Positions 44,808 through 54,688 are shown, counted from the stretch's first letter. The stretch: 64,000 nucleotides of DNA from Lachnospiraceae bacterium (GCA_017412055.1 JAFQOW010000015.1:1-64000), one strand, 5' to 3'. Translations and numbers: made by a program. Notes: generated from the sequence alone by a model not told the origin.

Positions 44808-46880
44808 ATGAGAAAAAGATTTAGAGGATTGATTATTGGCTTATGCGTAATGAGCGCTGTTGTTATGACAGCTTGCAGTGATAAAAATCAAAATAGTGTC
44901 ACAGAAATTGAAAGTACAGAAAACGAGAGTGTACAAAGTGATAACTCACAAAGCAATACACAAAACAATGATACAGAAAATAAAAATCAGGTTATGGGAA
45001 ATGTAAAGGTTGGTATTTCGTCTCATGTATTGATAGCAGAGGTACCAGCAGATGTGAATTATGGTACAGGAGAATTTGCAGATGGTGTTATCAATTATCA
45101 AAGAGTAGGACAGGCTTATTATATAGGTCCAAAGGATTACTTAGCCTTAGATGAGAATAAAATAGTAATATATGATCGTGGTGGAGAGCAGGTTGTATTT
45201 TGGAATATGCCAGGAGGAAATAAGTTTTATTCTGTAGAGGGCTTAAATGTAGACAGATTATATTATGATGGGGAAGATGTTTTACTTAAATGTAGGGATG
45301 GCAATTATTATCCTATAAAAGAGGATGGTACTATATCAAAGGCAGAGAAGAAGGATGTGAAGATTGATTCTATCGCAACAGATGAACTTGAAGAAATGGT
45401 TCAGGGTGAAGACAAGTTTGTTAAGGTAATAAAAGTTGATGAAGATGAATGTTTTTATACTCATGAGAGAGCATATAAAAATGATGTGGTATACTTTGAA
45501 CACAGAATATGTAAGTATGATAAGAATGGAAAATTATTAGGATATTCTCTTTATTATACAGATGATTTTGTGGCAGAGCCTGATTATCCAGTGATAGTTT
45601 CGGAAGATGGCAGCATATATAGAATGGCATGCGAGAAAAATGTGATAAAAATATATAGGCTTACATTAGGTACAGCAGATTATTATAGATTAGACTCAAA
45701 GCTTCAAGCGTATAAGGATAAGATGACAATGGAAGATGAGAAACTAGTAAGCTTTTCATATTATGTAAAGGGAAATACCCATGAAGCTATTAGAGATGTA
45801 CTTATCAGAAATAAGGAATTTATAGATACGGATAATGGTGGCAAAAAGACTACCATAGACAATTTTTATTTAAACGATGAAACAGTTTATTATGAAGATT
45901 ATTTTTCAGTGGCGGATGTAGATAAAGACGGATATTATGAAGTGTTTGTTCGCCAATATAGTGATTTATATGTAGTATTTAAGTATATAGAGGGGGAAGT
46001 CTATTCCTATCAGATACCTTCAGATAAATTTTTGAATAATGATGGAATTATGTTTGACAGAGGTGTCTATTTTGTGCCGGAGTTTACAGTGGATGGATAT
46101 ACAAGATTTGAATTGGCACATAGCGAGAAAACAGATGATGGAGATAAGTTTTATATAGGCGGAAAATTAGTAGAGTATGATGAGTATGTAACATATACAG
46201 GTGCAAAAGATAATTGGAAGATTGCTAAGAAATTTTATGGTGCATCAAGACTTGATTATTTTGCAAAAGTAGAAAAAAATCATGATAAAGATTATATGGA
46301 AAAATATATAACAGATTACATAGATGAAAGTGTTGTTCCAAAGGAAATAGTTGATGTATTGTTATATGATAAGGAATTTAGATATACATATGATACATAT
46401 TCTGAGGATTATGAGCTTACTAGGGTTACTAAAGTTATTAAGGTGTCTGATTTAAGTAATAAAGACAAACTCCGTAGGGTTGAAAACTATGTGGTAGTAG
46501 ACATTGATAAGGATGGTTATAGTGAGGTTGTGACATATATGCAGTATCCATGGGATGATGTTATAGTATTCCATTGTGAGAATGGTGTAGTATATGGGTA
46601 TGAATTTGTATTTAGAGCTGCTCAATGGATTGCACCGGGTGGATATTTACATGGAACCAGCGGTGCTGCTGATAATGATACGTATACGCTTGTATTTAAT
46701 AAAGATAATTATACTCAAATAGAAAAATGTGGGACAGAATCAGATGGAACATATTACGTAGATGAGGTAGAGGTTTCTTGGGAGGAATATTCCAAGGTAT
46801 ATGATGAAGTATGGGGTAAAGGGGAATTACAGGAGTATGAGACATTGCTGATGCTTTTGGAGATGGTAGATAAGGAGTAA
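44808..46880 (+). CDS. Large lipoprotein with repeated DxDxDG segments
   Basis: 690 residues. The lipobox is VMTAC near residue 22, followed by a Ser/Asn/Gln-rich linker. The middle and end hold two segments of the same type: VADVDKDGYYEVFVRQYSD...YIEGEVYSYQIP (about 370) and VVDIDKDGYSEVVTYMQYP...CENGVVYGYEF (about 565). DVDKDGYxE looks like a calcium-binding FG-GAP or EF-hand-like loop. The lipoprotein at 60443 carries the same segment. The function is unknown. GGTGGAG precedes the ATG. The upstream gene is DUF1846, 29 bp away. Confidence 0.65.
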   Translation: MRKRFRGLIIGLCVMSAVVMTACSDKNQNSVTEIESTENESVQSDNSQSNTQNNDTENKNQVMGNVKVGISSHVLIAEVPADVNYGTGEFADGVINYQRVGQAYYIGPKDYLALDENKIVIYDRGGEQVVFWNMPGGNKFYSVEGLNVDRLYYDGEDVLLKCRDGNYYPIKEDGTISKAEKKDVKIDSIATDELEEMVQGEDKFVKVIKVDEDECFYTHERAYKNDVVYFEHRICKYDKNGKLLGYSLYYTDDFVAEPDYPVIVSEDGSIYRMACEKNVIKIYRLTLGTADYYRLDSKLQAYKDKMTMEDEKLVSFSYYVKGNTHEAIRDVLIRNKEFIDTDNGGKKTTIDNFYLNDETVYYEDYFSVADVDKDGYYEVFVRQYSDLYVVFKYIEGEVYSYQIPSDKFLNNDGIMFDRGVYFVPEFTVDGYTRFELAHSEKTDDGDKFYIGGKLVEYDEYVTYTGAKDNWKIAKKFYGASRLDYFAKVEKNHDKDYMEKYITDYIDESVVPKEIVDVLLYDKEFRYTYDTYSEDYELTRVTKVIKVSDLSNKDKLRRVENYVVVDIDKDGYSEVVTYMQYPWDDVIVFHCENGVVYGYEFVFRAAQWIAPGGYLHGTSGAADNDTYTLVFNKDNYTQIEKCGTESDGTYYVDEVEVSWEEYSKVYDEVWGKGELQEYETLLMLLEMVDKE

Positions 46881-46923
46881 GAATAGGAATAAATAAACTA
46901 TTCGTATTTTAGAGGTGGTTAAT

Positions 46924-47754
46924 ATGAAGAAAAATGAAAAAATAGTATTTGGTTTTGTCTGGGGAGTATATATAATATTTCTGTTTATTATTTCTATTGG
47001 TTGTCAGATGTATGGAAGGCCTAGGAAACATATTTTTGATATTATAACGATATTGTTATTATTGCTAGCGATGGGCACTGCGGTATATTACATAGTTGTT
47101 TTGTGGATGGATAAGGTGCGTGGTAAAGCTGAGAAGGTGGGAAATACCATATTCATTTTTGTGATTATGTTTATATTATGGGCTGCGACGCATGTATGCG
47201 CAGGATATTTTTTGGGGAAAGTAGTAGAGACTGTTGAAAGTATTGCTGGGAAAAAGTGTGTAGTAGTTACATATGAAGGATTTGGAGGAAAAGAGACTAT
47301 CTATGAATATGTGAATGATCATTATAGAGGTATAGAGTCATACAATAGAGATGATATTATCACTATGCAAGATGAGAAGATTAATACAATGAAATTAGAC
47401 TATAGGGTCAATTTTGCTAGTAATAATCAACATAGCATTGTCATTAATTTTGAAAAGGAGGAAGTGGTAATTGGTCTTGCATCAGAAAACGAGAAGATTG
47501 TAAAAGTAAAAGATATAGATAGGTTAGAGAATTATATGAAGGAAACGTACATGAAGGCGCAATACATGAGTCCAGATGGGGACAGTGTGAGTGTGCCAAA
47601 GCGTATGACATGGTGTATTACTATAAATACAGAAAATGAGGTATATCAGGCACAAAGTACATATGAATATCCAAAGGGATGGGATGAATTATGGAGTGTC
47701 ATGGTTGAAACAACTGATGTTGAAGATAAAAGCGAGTATGGCTTTGCTGAATAG
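46924..47754 (+). CDS. Membrane protein with shared DVD-YWDELW-type domain
   Basis: 276 residues with three hydrophobic segments (about 7-25, 38-60, 72-95), then an outside domain from about 100 to the end. The end reads KVKDIDRLENYMKETYMKAQ ... TYEYPKGWDELWSVMVETTDVEDKSEYGFAE. The same pattern occurs in the lipoproteins at 61497 and 63216 (KISDVDRI...YWDQLWDVLVSVSDAKDKTDFG). So these three carry a shared domain in different anchors. No known family was recognised. A strong terminator follows. Confidence 0.6.
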   Translation: MKKNEKIVFGFVWGVYIIFLFIISIGCQMYGRPRKHIFDIITILLLLLAMGTAVYYIVVLWMDKVRGKAEKVGNTIFIFVIMFILWAATHVCAGYFLGKVVETVESIAGKKCVVVTYEGFGGKETIYEYVNDHYRGIESYNRDDIITMQDEKINTMKLDYRVNFASNNQHSIVINFEKEEVVIGLASENEKIVKVKDIDRLENYMKETYMKAQYMSPDGDSVSVPKRMTWCITINTENEVYQAQSTYEYPKGWDELWSVMVETTDVEDKSEYGFAE

Positions 47755-47764
47755 GGGAAATCTG

Positions 47765-47799
47765 CTTCCACCATTATATAGATGGGTGGAAGTTTTTTT
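47765..47799 (+). terminator. Strong terminator
   Basis: CTTCCACC (47765-47772) pairs with GGTGGAAG (47785-47792) and is followed by TTTTTTT. It separates the shared housekeeping side from the LytTR-controlled region. Confidence 0.9.
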
Positions 47800-47820
47800 A
47801 TACTAAAATTTATTTTTTAG

Positions 47821-47854
47821 ACCGTTTGAGTAAAAAAAATACTGTTGAAGTAAA
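47821..47854 (+). promoter_or_regulatory. Direct-repeat boxes, candidate LytTR site A
   Basis: ACCGTTTGAGTAAA (47821) and ACTGTTGAAGTAAA (47841) are direct repeats with a 20-bp period. LytTR/AgrA proteins bind pairs of about 9-bp direct repeats around a GTT core, one to two helical turns apart. A weak promoter follows: TTTACA (47860-47865), 16 bp, TAATAT (47882-47887). The boxes precede the histidine kinase gene, so the system may control itself. Confidence 0.6.
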
Positions 47855-47932
47855 TAATATTTACAAAAAATAATAATTTAATAATATAGCCTTATCCGGA
47901 TAATAAAATAGTATATACGGAAAGGATAAGAG

Positions 47933-47977
47933 TTGTTTGATTTATTTGCAAGATTCATAATTGGAATTTTGGGATAG
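47933..47977 (+). CDS. Candidate short amphipathic peptide
   Basis: A 14-codon ORF starts with TTG, with GGAAAGGATAAGAG as ribosome binding site, and reads MFDLFARFIIGILG. It is hydrophobic with Asp and Arg placed for an amphipathic helix, like the N-terminus of AgrD peptides or a very short phenol-soluble modulin. It lies between the LytTR boxes and the AgrC-like kinase gene, the usual place of a signal precursor gene. No AgrB is seen, so it could act without processing. It may also be chance. Confidence 0.35.
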   Translation: MFDLFARFIIGILG

Positions 47978-48071
47978 TTATTTGATATTAAACTTCCGCG
48001 CTTAAGAAGTGTGTGGTATACTAGATACGAAATAGTGTACTTGGCATATTATATTTATTACGGAGGTTAAT

Positions 48072-49367
48072 ATGATATTAAATTTAGCTACAATAATTAC
48101 TGATTTAATACATATATTTAAGATTATATTATTATGTGAGTTATTATTTGTATTTGAAAAACATGGAGATAAAAGAAAATACTTTATTGTGTGTTTATTT
48201 TCAGTAATAGCTTCTCAAATTATATATTGTAGAGATGCAGATGTACTTTCATTAGTTATATATATAGGGTTGATATTTATTATATTAAATATGATTTATG
48301 TAATAAAAATATGGCAAGGTATATTGTTATCATTCGGACTTATGTTTTTGTCTTCTATGATAGATACTATGAATAAAGTTATGATAGATATGATATTTGA
48401 TATATGTAAGATGTCAGATTTTATGTTTAAAGAACTTATTGCAACGATAGTTTCTATGCTACTTGTACTTTCTTTTTTATTTGCATATAAAAGAAAGTAT
48501 CGTAGAGGATATAATTGGCTTAATGTAAAGAACGCTGCATTTTTTACAATATTGGTATTGGTAGAAGTGGTGATAGCCTTAGCAATAGTTGCGGTTTATC
48601 AAAATGGAACAAAGGAAGAGAATAAATTATTAATTGCAATTGTAGCGATACTTGTCATAATAGGAATGCTTTTTCAACTCGGGACAGTATTTTTATTATA
48701 TTCAGCTAATAGCGTATACGCAGAAAATGATGCGTTAATGAAAAAGTATATAAATGACCAGAAGAAACATTATGAGTATCTTGAAATGAGGGAGGAGCAA
48801 ACTAAGAAGTTTAGACATGATGTGAGAAATCATATGCAGATGCTATATTATCTGTATAAAAATGAGCAATATGAAGAGATAGATAAATATTTGGAGTTGT
48901 TGAATGTTAGAATTGAAGATTTTGCCAATAGCTTGACCGTAAATAATAGCATAGTGGATGCAATAATAAACAAATTTTATACGGAGGCTATGGCAAAGGG
49001 AATTGATTTGCGTGTAAAGGGAAAATTACCAGCTATTTGTAATATAGATGCATATGATTTATGTACAGTGTTTTCTAATGTATTAAGTAATGCTGTAGAA
49101 GCTGTTGAAAAGATTGAAAACAAAGAGATATTTCTAGAATGTCGATATACGGATGAAGAAATAATTGTTATCGAAAGAAATATGTTTAAAAATATAGGCC
49201 AATTTAAAGGCAATGAATTATTTACAATAAAAGAAGATAAGGAAAGGCATGGTTTTGGCATAAATAATATCAAAGATGCTGTAAAAAGAAATGATGGAAT
49301 AGTAAATATAGAAGTAGATAAGGAACAATTTTGTATATCTATTATGATGAAGAATAAAGGTTTGTAG
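48072..49367 (+). CDS. AgrC-like sensor histidine kinase
   Basis: 431 residues with six or seven membrane segments in residues 1-220, then a GHKL kinase part. The phosphoacceptor is His249 in KFRHDVRNHMQM. DLCTVFSNVLSNAVEAVEK is the N box and KERHGFGINNIKDAV the G2 box. This is the HPK10 class, which senses peptides in Agr and related quorum-sensing circuits. ACGGAGG precedes the ATG. The LytTR regulator follows 10 bp behind, so they form a two-component pair. The ligand is unknown. Confidence 0.85.
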   Translation: MILNLATIITDLIHIFKIILLCELLFVFEKHGDKRKYFIVCLFSVIASQIIYCRDADVLSLVIYIGLIFIILNMIYVIKIWQGILLSFGLMFLSSMIDTMNKVMIDMIFDICKMSDFMFKELIATIVSMLLVLSFLFAYKRKYRRGYNWLNVKNAAFFTILVLVEVVIALAIVAVYQNGTKEENKLLIAIVAILVIIGMLFQLGTVFLLYSANSVYAENDALMKKYINDQKKHYEYLEMREEQTKKFRHDVRNHMQMLYYLYKNEQYEEIDKYLELLNVRIEDFANSLTVNNSIVDAIINKFYTEAMAKGIDLRVKGKLPAICNIDAYDLCTVFSNVLSNAVEAVEKIENKEIFLECRYTDEEIIVIERNMFKNIGQFKGNELFTIKEDKERHGFGINNIKDAVKRNDGIVNIEVDKEQFCISIMMKNKGL

Positions 49368-49377
49368 GAGATAATTT

Positions 49378-50079
49378 ATGAATATAGCAATAGTAGATGA
49401 TGAAAGTCATTGGAGAAAATGTGTAAGGGAAGAGATTCGAAAAATATGCAATAATAAAGAAAATTGCATTGATATTTATGAGGATGGAAAAACATATTTG
49501 CAATCTAAAAAGCAATATGACATTTCTTTTGTGGATATAGAGATGCCAGATATGGATGGATTTCAGGTGATAGAACATGCAAAAAAAGGAAATAGTGAGG
49601 GGATATATATTATATTAACAACTCATACGGAGATGAGTCGAAAAGGATACCTAGTGAATGCTTTTAGATATATTGACAAAGCAAATATGTCTGAAGAAAT
49701 AGCTGAGGCTATAAATGCAGCCAATGTTTTATTGCGAAGGAATGAGGTTATAGAAATAAATATTGTAGGTGAAGGGCTACAAAAAATAAGATTAAAAGAT
49801 ATTTATTATATTGAAACAGAAAAGCATTGTACACTATTTTACACTAGACAAGGAAATAAAAAGAGTAATACACCTTTAGCTGAGATAGAAAATAGTATTT
49901 GTAAAGATTGGTTTTTTAGATGTCATAAATCATTTCTCATTAATTTAGATGAGATACTTAAATGTGATGGTAAGATTATATATATGAAAAATGGAAAGGA
50001 TTTGGATATAGCAAGAAGAAAGCTTGCAGAATTCAATAGAATTTATTTTAAAAGAAAATATGAATGTGCCAATGGGTGA
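49378..50079 (+). CDS. LytTR-family response regulator (AgrA type)
   Basis: 233 residues. The receiver domain has acidic Asp7-Asp8 and phosphoacceptor Asp53 in FVDIEMPDMDGF. The C-terminal LytTR DNA-binding domain (about 130-233) reads LKDIYYIETEKHCTLFYT, FFRCHKSFLINLDEI and ARRKLAEFNRIYFKR. TAGGAGATAATTT precedes the ATG. The ACCGTTTGAG-type boxes nearby are its most likely targets. The last 247 bp are repeated at 57664, with about 95 % identity. Confidence 0.92.
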   Translation: MNIAIVDDESHWRKCVREEIRKICNNKENCIDIYEDGKTYLQSKKQYDISFVDIEMPDMDGFQVIEHAKKGNSEGIYIILTTHTEMSRKGYLVNAFRYIDKANMSEEIAEAINAANVLLRRNEVIEINIVGEGLQKIRLKDIYYIETEKHCTLFYTRQGNKKSNTPLAEIENSICKDWFFRCHKSFLINLDEILKCDGKIIYMKNGKDLDIARRKLAEFNRIYFKRKYECANG

Positions 50080-50117
50080 TAAAGTTTAATATATGTTTAT
50101 AATTAATTAGTATAAAT

Positions 50118-50142
50118 ACCGTTTGAGTAAAAATAGTTGATA
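50118..50142 (+). promoter_or_regulatory. Candidate LytTR box B
   Basis: ACCGTTTGAGTAAA is repeated exactly as in site A, 186 bp upstream of the amidase-like gene. A second half, ATAGTTGAT, is at 50133, but the spacing is 15 bp rather than 20, so this site is weaker. Confidence 0.45.
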
Positions 50143-50303
50143 ATATGGATAAATAGTATTATTGTAGCCAGAGGAATTCTAATTACGCTATTATATGGGA
50201 TATATTAGTTTTAGAAATCTATGCACTTATTATAAAAGTACCTAGGATAAGCATATCACTTTATAAAATATGTGCAAATTATATTTTTTAAGGAGATTAT
50301 AAA

Positions 50304-50969
50304 ATGAAGAAAAGATTGTTATCATTAATGTTGATATTTGCATTTATTCTAGAAACACCAGCTAATGTTATGGCTGCATATGATAGGGAGGCAGCAGTAC
50401 AATATGCAAAGAAACATGCAGCAAAAAATACAAATAATAAGGAATATGATTATTATAAAGATGGGGATTGTACTAATTTTGTTTCGCAGTGTTTGTATGC
50501 TGGAGGAATAAGAAATCAAACATCTATTTCGTATTCGGATTTGAAATATGGTGTTAATGATGAGAAAAGTAACTGGTACAATAAAAAATATACTTTTTAT
50601 CGTGTAGGTTTGCATTTAATATTAGAAATAACACGCTGGAAAACATCATCAACATGGGTTAGAGTCTATAATACAGGAACAGGAAGAGGTTTATATCAGT
50701 ATTTGGTAAATGAAAGAGGATGTCTTATTGCAGCATTTGAAAATGGTTCTAAGTATTCCAAATTTGAGGATTTGGTTAAGACGGCTCAAGTTGGAGATGT
50801 AATACAATGTAGTGATAATATAAATAAGCTTACGCATTCAGTAATTGTGACAGAAAAAACAGGAAGTGATTTGAAGGTTTGTTATCATTCAAATGATAAA
50901 AAAGATGTTTCATTTTACGATAACATATGGTCGAATTATAAATATATGTATGTAATTAAAGTAAAATAA
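50304..50969 (+). CDS. Secreted amidase-like protein (Amidase_6)
   Basis: 221 residues with a signal peptide ending after VMAA. Next comes YDREAAVQYAKKHAAKNTNNKEYDYYKDGDCTNFVSQCLYAGGI, the mark of the putative amidase domain (Amidase_6, an NlpC/P60-like papain fold) with catalytic Cys in DCTNF and His in LTHSVIV. Such domains cut or bind peptidoglycan-type amides outside the cell. AAGGAGATT precedes the ATG. It is the first gene behind LytTR box B and is followed closely by a membrane-anchored protein. Confidence 0.8.
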   Translation: MKKRLLSLMLIFAFILETPANVMAAYDREAAVQYAKKHAAKNTNNKEYDYYKDGDCTNFVSQCLYAGGIRNQTSISYSDLKYGVNDEKSNWYNKKYTFYRVGLHLILEITRWKTSSTWVRVYNTGTGRGLYQYLVNERGCLIAAFENGSKYSKFEDLVKTAQVGDVIQCSDNINKLTHSVIVTEKTGSDLKVCYHSNDKKDVSFYDNIWSNYKYMYVIKVK

Positions 50970-50982
50970 ATTGGAGAAATAA

Positions 50983-51603
50983 ATGAGTAAGAAAAGAGTT
51001 AAGGTATTTATTGTTTCATTAATAATAGTGATAGTGAGCATTTTGATGTATGTATTATTTTTATCTAAACCACAAATTACAGTTAAGAATGTCGTTGTTG
51101 AATCATTGAACCTATTTACGGAAGTAGGTCATATGGAATATACAGAAGAAAACCCAGTTGATAGGATAGGTCGTTTCATCGAAAGAAGTAGGACATATGG
51201 CGATAATGATATCCAAGTTTTTATGAAAGATGACAGTTTACCGTCAAATAGCCCAAGTGATTATGCAAAAGTCACATTGGAATTTGAAATAAAAAATATG
51301 AGCGTATTTGATGTATATTGTGAATATATTTTGGTTAATGGTGGTAAAGATTTATATGAATCATATTTTGTCACAAAGCCTAATGTAGAGGCATATGTGG
51401 TTGATAGCTTGTCCACTACAAAAGAGTGCAAGTATACGTTTTATATATATACAAGGGGGAAAAGTGTTAAAGAAATAGAGAATTTTGTAAGAGATTTACA
51501 GCTACAATTTCCGTTTGCTAACAATATATTAAAAAATAGTAATCAGTATTTTAATGTAGATGATAATGATGATGTGATTTTTTTCTTTGATGGTATTCAA
51601 TAA
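50983..51603 (+). CDS. Membrane-anchored extracellular protein, unknown
   Basis: 206 residues: a basic start, one membrane helix (about 8-28), and an outside domain. The domain has VTLEFEIKNMSVFDVYCEYILV and is probably a beta-sandwich (the topic of ligand-binding or Ig-like folds), but no family is recognised. GGAGAAATAA precedes the start. It lies 13 bp after the amidase-like gene, so both may be made together. A hairpin follows. Confidence 0.55.
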   Translation: MSKKRVKVFIVSLIIVIVSILMYVLFLSKPQITVKNVVVESLNLFTEVGHMEYTEENPVDRIGRFIERSRTYGDNDIQVFMKDDSLPSNSPSDYAKVTLEFEIKNMSVFDVYCEYILVNGGKDLYESYFVTKPNVEAYVVDSLSTTKECKYTFYIYTRGKSVKEIENFVRDLQLQFPFANNILKNSNQYFNVDDNDDVIFFFDGIQ

Positions 51604-51612
51604 TTTATGTGA

Positions 51613-51647
51613 TTAAGGTTCATTTTCATGATGGGAATGAACCTTAA
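51613..51647. terminator. Hairpin between secreted proteins and ABC transporter
   Basis: TTAAGGTTCATT (51613-51624) pairs over 12 bp with AATGAACCTTAA (51636-51647). The T-run is lacking, so termination may be partial. Confidence 0.6.
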
Positions 51648-51674
51648 AATATACTTATTTTAGGAAGGGAAGAT

Positions 51675-52334
51675 ATGATAGAAATAAAAAGTATATATAA
51701 AAATTATGAAAATAAATATGTAAAAACTGAAGTGTTAAAAGATTTAAATTTTAAAATAGATGATAAAAGTATCGTTGCAATTACAGGAGCATCGGGAAGC
51801 GGCAAGACAACTTTGTTAAATATAATGTGTGGTTTGGATGTTCCTACATCTGGAAGTATTATATATGATGGAGTAGATATTACAAAATTATCAAAAAGAA
51901 AATTAGCTAAGTTTAGGTTAAATAATTGTGGTTTTGTTTTTCAAGATTTTTGCTTAGTAAGTACGTTAAGCGTTAAGGAAAATGTGAAGATAGCAGCGTT
52001 AGGAAAAGATAAAAAGGTAGATGAAAAGTGGTATGAGGAAGTAATTGAATTGCTAGGGCTAAATGACAGAGTGGATTATTTTCCACATCAGTTATCAGGT
52101 GGTGAAAAGCAGAGGGTGGCAATAGCTAGAGCAATAATGACAAAACCGAAAGTTATTTATGCGGATGAGCCTACAGGTAATTTGGATAGTGAAAATACAA
52201 TTAGAATAATGAATTATCTTGAAAGGTATGCACGAGAAAACGAATGTATATTTGTATATGTTACCCATGAAAGGGATTTATGTTCTATAGCAGATATTAT
52301 AATTAATGTTTCGGATAAATGCGTACATATATAG
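51675..52334 (+). CDS. ABC transporter ATPase, MacB/LolD type
   Basis: 219 residues with an intact nucleotide site: GASGSGKTT (Walker A), LSGGEKQRVAIARAI (signature), VIYADEPTGNLDSE (Walker B and D-loop), YVTHERD (H-loop). Short ATPases of this type pair with FtsX-like permeases. The partner gene begins 11 bp later. Such pairs export peptides or lipoproteins or sense antimicrobial peptides in Firmicutes (BceAB type). AGGAAGGGAAG precedes the ATG. Confidence 0.92.
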   Translation: MIEIKSIYKNYENKYVKTEVLKDLNFKIDDKSIVAITGASGSGKTTLLNIMCGLDVPTSGSIIYDGVDITKLSKRKLAKFRLNNCGFVFQDFCLVSTLSVKENVKIAALGKDKKVDEKWYEEVIELLGLNDRVDYFPHQLSGGEKQRVAIARAIMTKPKVIYADEPTGNLDSENTIRIMNYLERYARENECIFVYVTHERDLCSIADIIINVSDKCVHI

Positions 52335-52345
52335 GGAGAATTATA

Positions 52346-54688
52346 ATGAATTTAAGATTGAAATTTTATTTATATAGAAGCTTTTTACGAGAGCGACGCG
52401 CGCTTATAACATTTATATGCTTAAGCATAATATCTACATTTGTGATTATGAGCTATGCATATATGATAAATGTAATTGAAGATATGAACAGGCAGCAGTT
52501 TGAAAAAGACTGTGGAAAAATGGATGTTCATATAGTGTATAATGAAGACTTTATAAGAGATAGGGTACTTACACAAGAAAATATTAAGTCATATTATGAA
52601 TATTATGCACAGTCAAAGTATATTGAAGAAACAGATAATTATTATGAAATTGTTTATTGTGATGAACCATTTTTTCAATATTCTTCTTATCAGACTATAG
52701 AAGGTAAATTTCCAGATAATGAAGAAGAAATAATGTGTGAGCCTTGGTTTTTAAGGAGTATGGGAATAAAGTCGGAAAATATGATAGGTTCTTCAGTAGA
52801 AGTTGAGGGAAAAAAGTATATTGTATCTGGACTTATTGTTGACAAAACTTATGGAGAGATTGATATTAATGTAGCTTTATTTGTAAAAAAAATAGTGAGT
52901 GATAAAAAATGCAATAGTATAATGATAGATTTAGGCTGTGATGTGACAGATGAAATAAGAGCAGAATTTTATGAAGATACATTAGATGCAGAAAAATATA
53001 GTAGTGTGGGAATCAATGTTGATAAGCAGATGGCGTTGAAAAATGTTAAAGAATCAACGCAAGTCGCCTTTATTTTTGTTTTTTTGGTGCTGCTAATATC
53101 AATAATAATTATTTTATATAATTACATACTGCTATTTATGAATAAAATAAAAGATAGTATAAATAATTACTTGCAAGTAGGATTATCTAAATATGTTGTT
53201 ATGAGCTCGATTAGCAGAGCAATCTGCACTGTGATAATTATATCTAATTTTGTCGGTGGAGTTTGTTATTATTTTTTCTCAAAACAAATGTGTAATAAAA
53301 TTGTTTTTAAAAATCAACACAATTATAGATATGTTGTTACAGATGTGAGTTCAAAGAAAATGCTTATATTTTTCTTGTGTTTTTGTTTTTTTGAAGTTCT
53401 ACTTGTTTCTATAAAAATGTATATTATATTTTATGGAAAGAAATATTTTAAAAATGGTAGATTTGGAAAAGTATATAGTGTTAATCCAAAAAGCTATAAT
53501 GAAAAAAAGCCTTATTTAACTATGGCAAAAAACAATTTAAGAATGTCCAGGAGTAATAGTATACTGACCGTTGTTGCCGTTGCAGTTATAATATGTGCAT
53601 ATATAACATCAATTTACTATGTGAAAATAATTGATAGAGCGATGATTGATTATGATAACGTAAAATATATATTGAAACTACCTGATGATTATACATTAGA
53701 TGAGCCACAGGTTAAAGAAAAGTCTAAATTGATAAATGATATGATTGAGGATGAAAGATTTGGAGCTTTTGTAAGGAATGTATATTATACCAAAAGTAAT
53801 ATTGATATAAATAGAATCTCAGATAAATGTGAGAATTATTTGGAATTATATTATGAATATAGTGCTATGCTAGGTAATGGATTAACCGAAAATATACCAA
53901 TAAGTATAGCATTAATGTCTTCTGAACAATTAGAGGATGAATTAGACATACAATTAGAGAGAAATCAAGGGGTGTTTTTTAGCACATCAACATGTTATCA
54001 AATAAAAGATGCTATTAATATGTCTGTAGGTGAGTATATAGATGTTTTTAATTCTGAGTATGAAAAGAAACAAATTGAAATTGTGAATATTGAAAAAGAT
54101 AAGTGTTTTAATATCTATTCAGATAGTATGAGTTGGGTATTGGTAGTAAATAATGAGACATTTAATATGTTATCTGGAGGGATTACTCCGAATAGAATAT
54201 ATTTATCTAAAGATATATCAGAAGGACTTTTGTTGGAATATTTGAGGGATGTTAATTATATACAGATTGAAAGAATAGATTTTGATAATCAGACAATAAG
54301 TACTTCTTATTCTGAAACAGAAATTTTGTTATTTTTGATATTGGCTATATGTACGAGTGTATTATTTGTTTCCTTAACAGTATCGTGTAATACAAGAATA
54401 AAGGTGTTTTCAACTGAATATAAAACATTGTTTTCAATAGGACTTCCGATAAAAAAAGTAATACGAGTACCTATTTATGAAATGAGTATTATATTATTAG
54501 AAATAATTGTAATTTCTTTTGCTGGTTCATTCATTGTAACAAAGATAGCATATCAATTATCTGTAGTTAAAATTATATATGTATTTCCTATAATGGAGTG
54601 GATAAAAACAATGATAATTGTAGTTATATTTGTTACTATATGTTTGTTATATAATGTAAGAGAGATTATGAAAATAGAAAAAAAATAG
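52346..54688 (+). CDS. ABC transporter permease, FtsX/MacB type
   Basis: 780 residues. It has a membrane segment at about 20-40, a large outside domain (about 45-235), three segments around 240-370, a fourth near 405, a second outside domain and three segments near the end. Two copies of the FtsX-like fold are thus present, as in BceB-type or MacB-like permeases (GKVYSVNPKSYNEKKPYLTMAKNNLRMSRSNSILTVVAVAVII marks the second half start). ATG 52346 has GGGAGAA upstream. The substrate is not known; an antimicrobial or signal peptide is possible. Confidence 0.82.
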   Translation: MNLRLKFYLYRSFLRERRALITFICLSIISTFVIMSYAYMINVIEDMNRQQFEKDCGKMDVHIVYNEDFIRDRVLTQENIKSYYEYYAQSKYIEETDNYYEIVYCDEPFFQYSSYQTIEGKFPDNEEEIMCEPWFLRSMGIKSENMIGSSVEVEGKKYIVSGLIVDKTYGEIDINVALFVKKIVSDKKCNSIMIDLGCDVTDEIRAEFYEDTLDAEKYSSVGINVDKQMALKNVKESTQVAFIFVFLVLLISIIIILYNYILLFMNKIKDSINNYLQVGLSKYVVMSSISRAICTVIIISNFVGGVCYYFFSKQMCNKIVFKNQHNYRYVVTDVSSKKMLIFFLCFCFFEVLLVSIKMYIIFYGKKYFKNGRFGKVYSVNPKSYNEKKPYLTMAKNNLRMSRSNSILTVVAVAVIICAYITSIYYVKIIDRAMIDYDNVKYILKLPDDYTLDEPQVKEKSKLINDMIEDERFGAFVRNVYYTKSNIDINRISDKCENYLELYYEYSAMLGNGLTENIPISIALMSSEQLEDELDIQLERNQGVFFSTSTCYQIKDAINMSVGEYIDVFNSEYEKKQIEIVNIEKDKCFNIYSDSMSWVLVVNNETFNMLSGGITPNRIYLSKDISEGLLLEYLRDVNYIQIERIDFDNQTISTSYSETEILLFLILAICTSVLFVSLTVSCNTRIKVFSTEYKTLFSIGLPIKKVIRVPIYEMSIILLEIIVISFAGSFIVTKIAYQLSVVKIIYVFPIMEWIKTMIIVVIFVTICLLYNVREIMKIEKK

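Noticed and set aside
47800-50303. Complete agr system (agrBDCA)
   Set aside because: Kinase and regulator are present, but no AgrB-like membrane protease and no full-length AgrD were found in either strand of this stretch.
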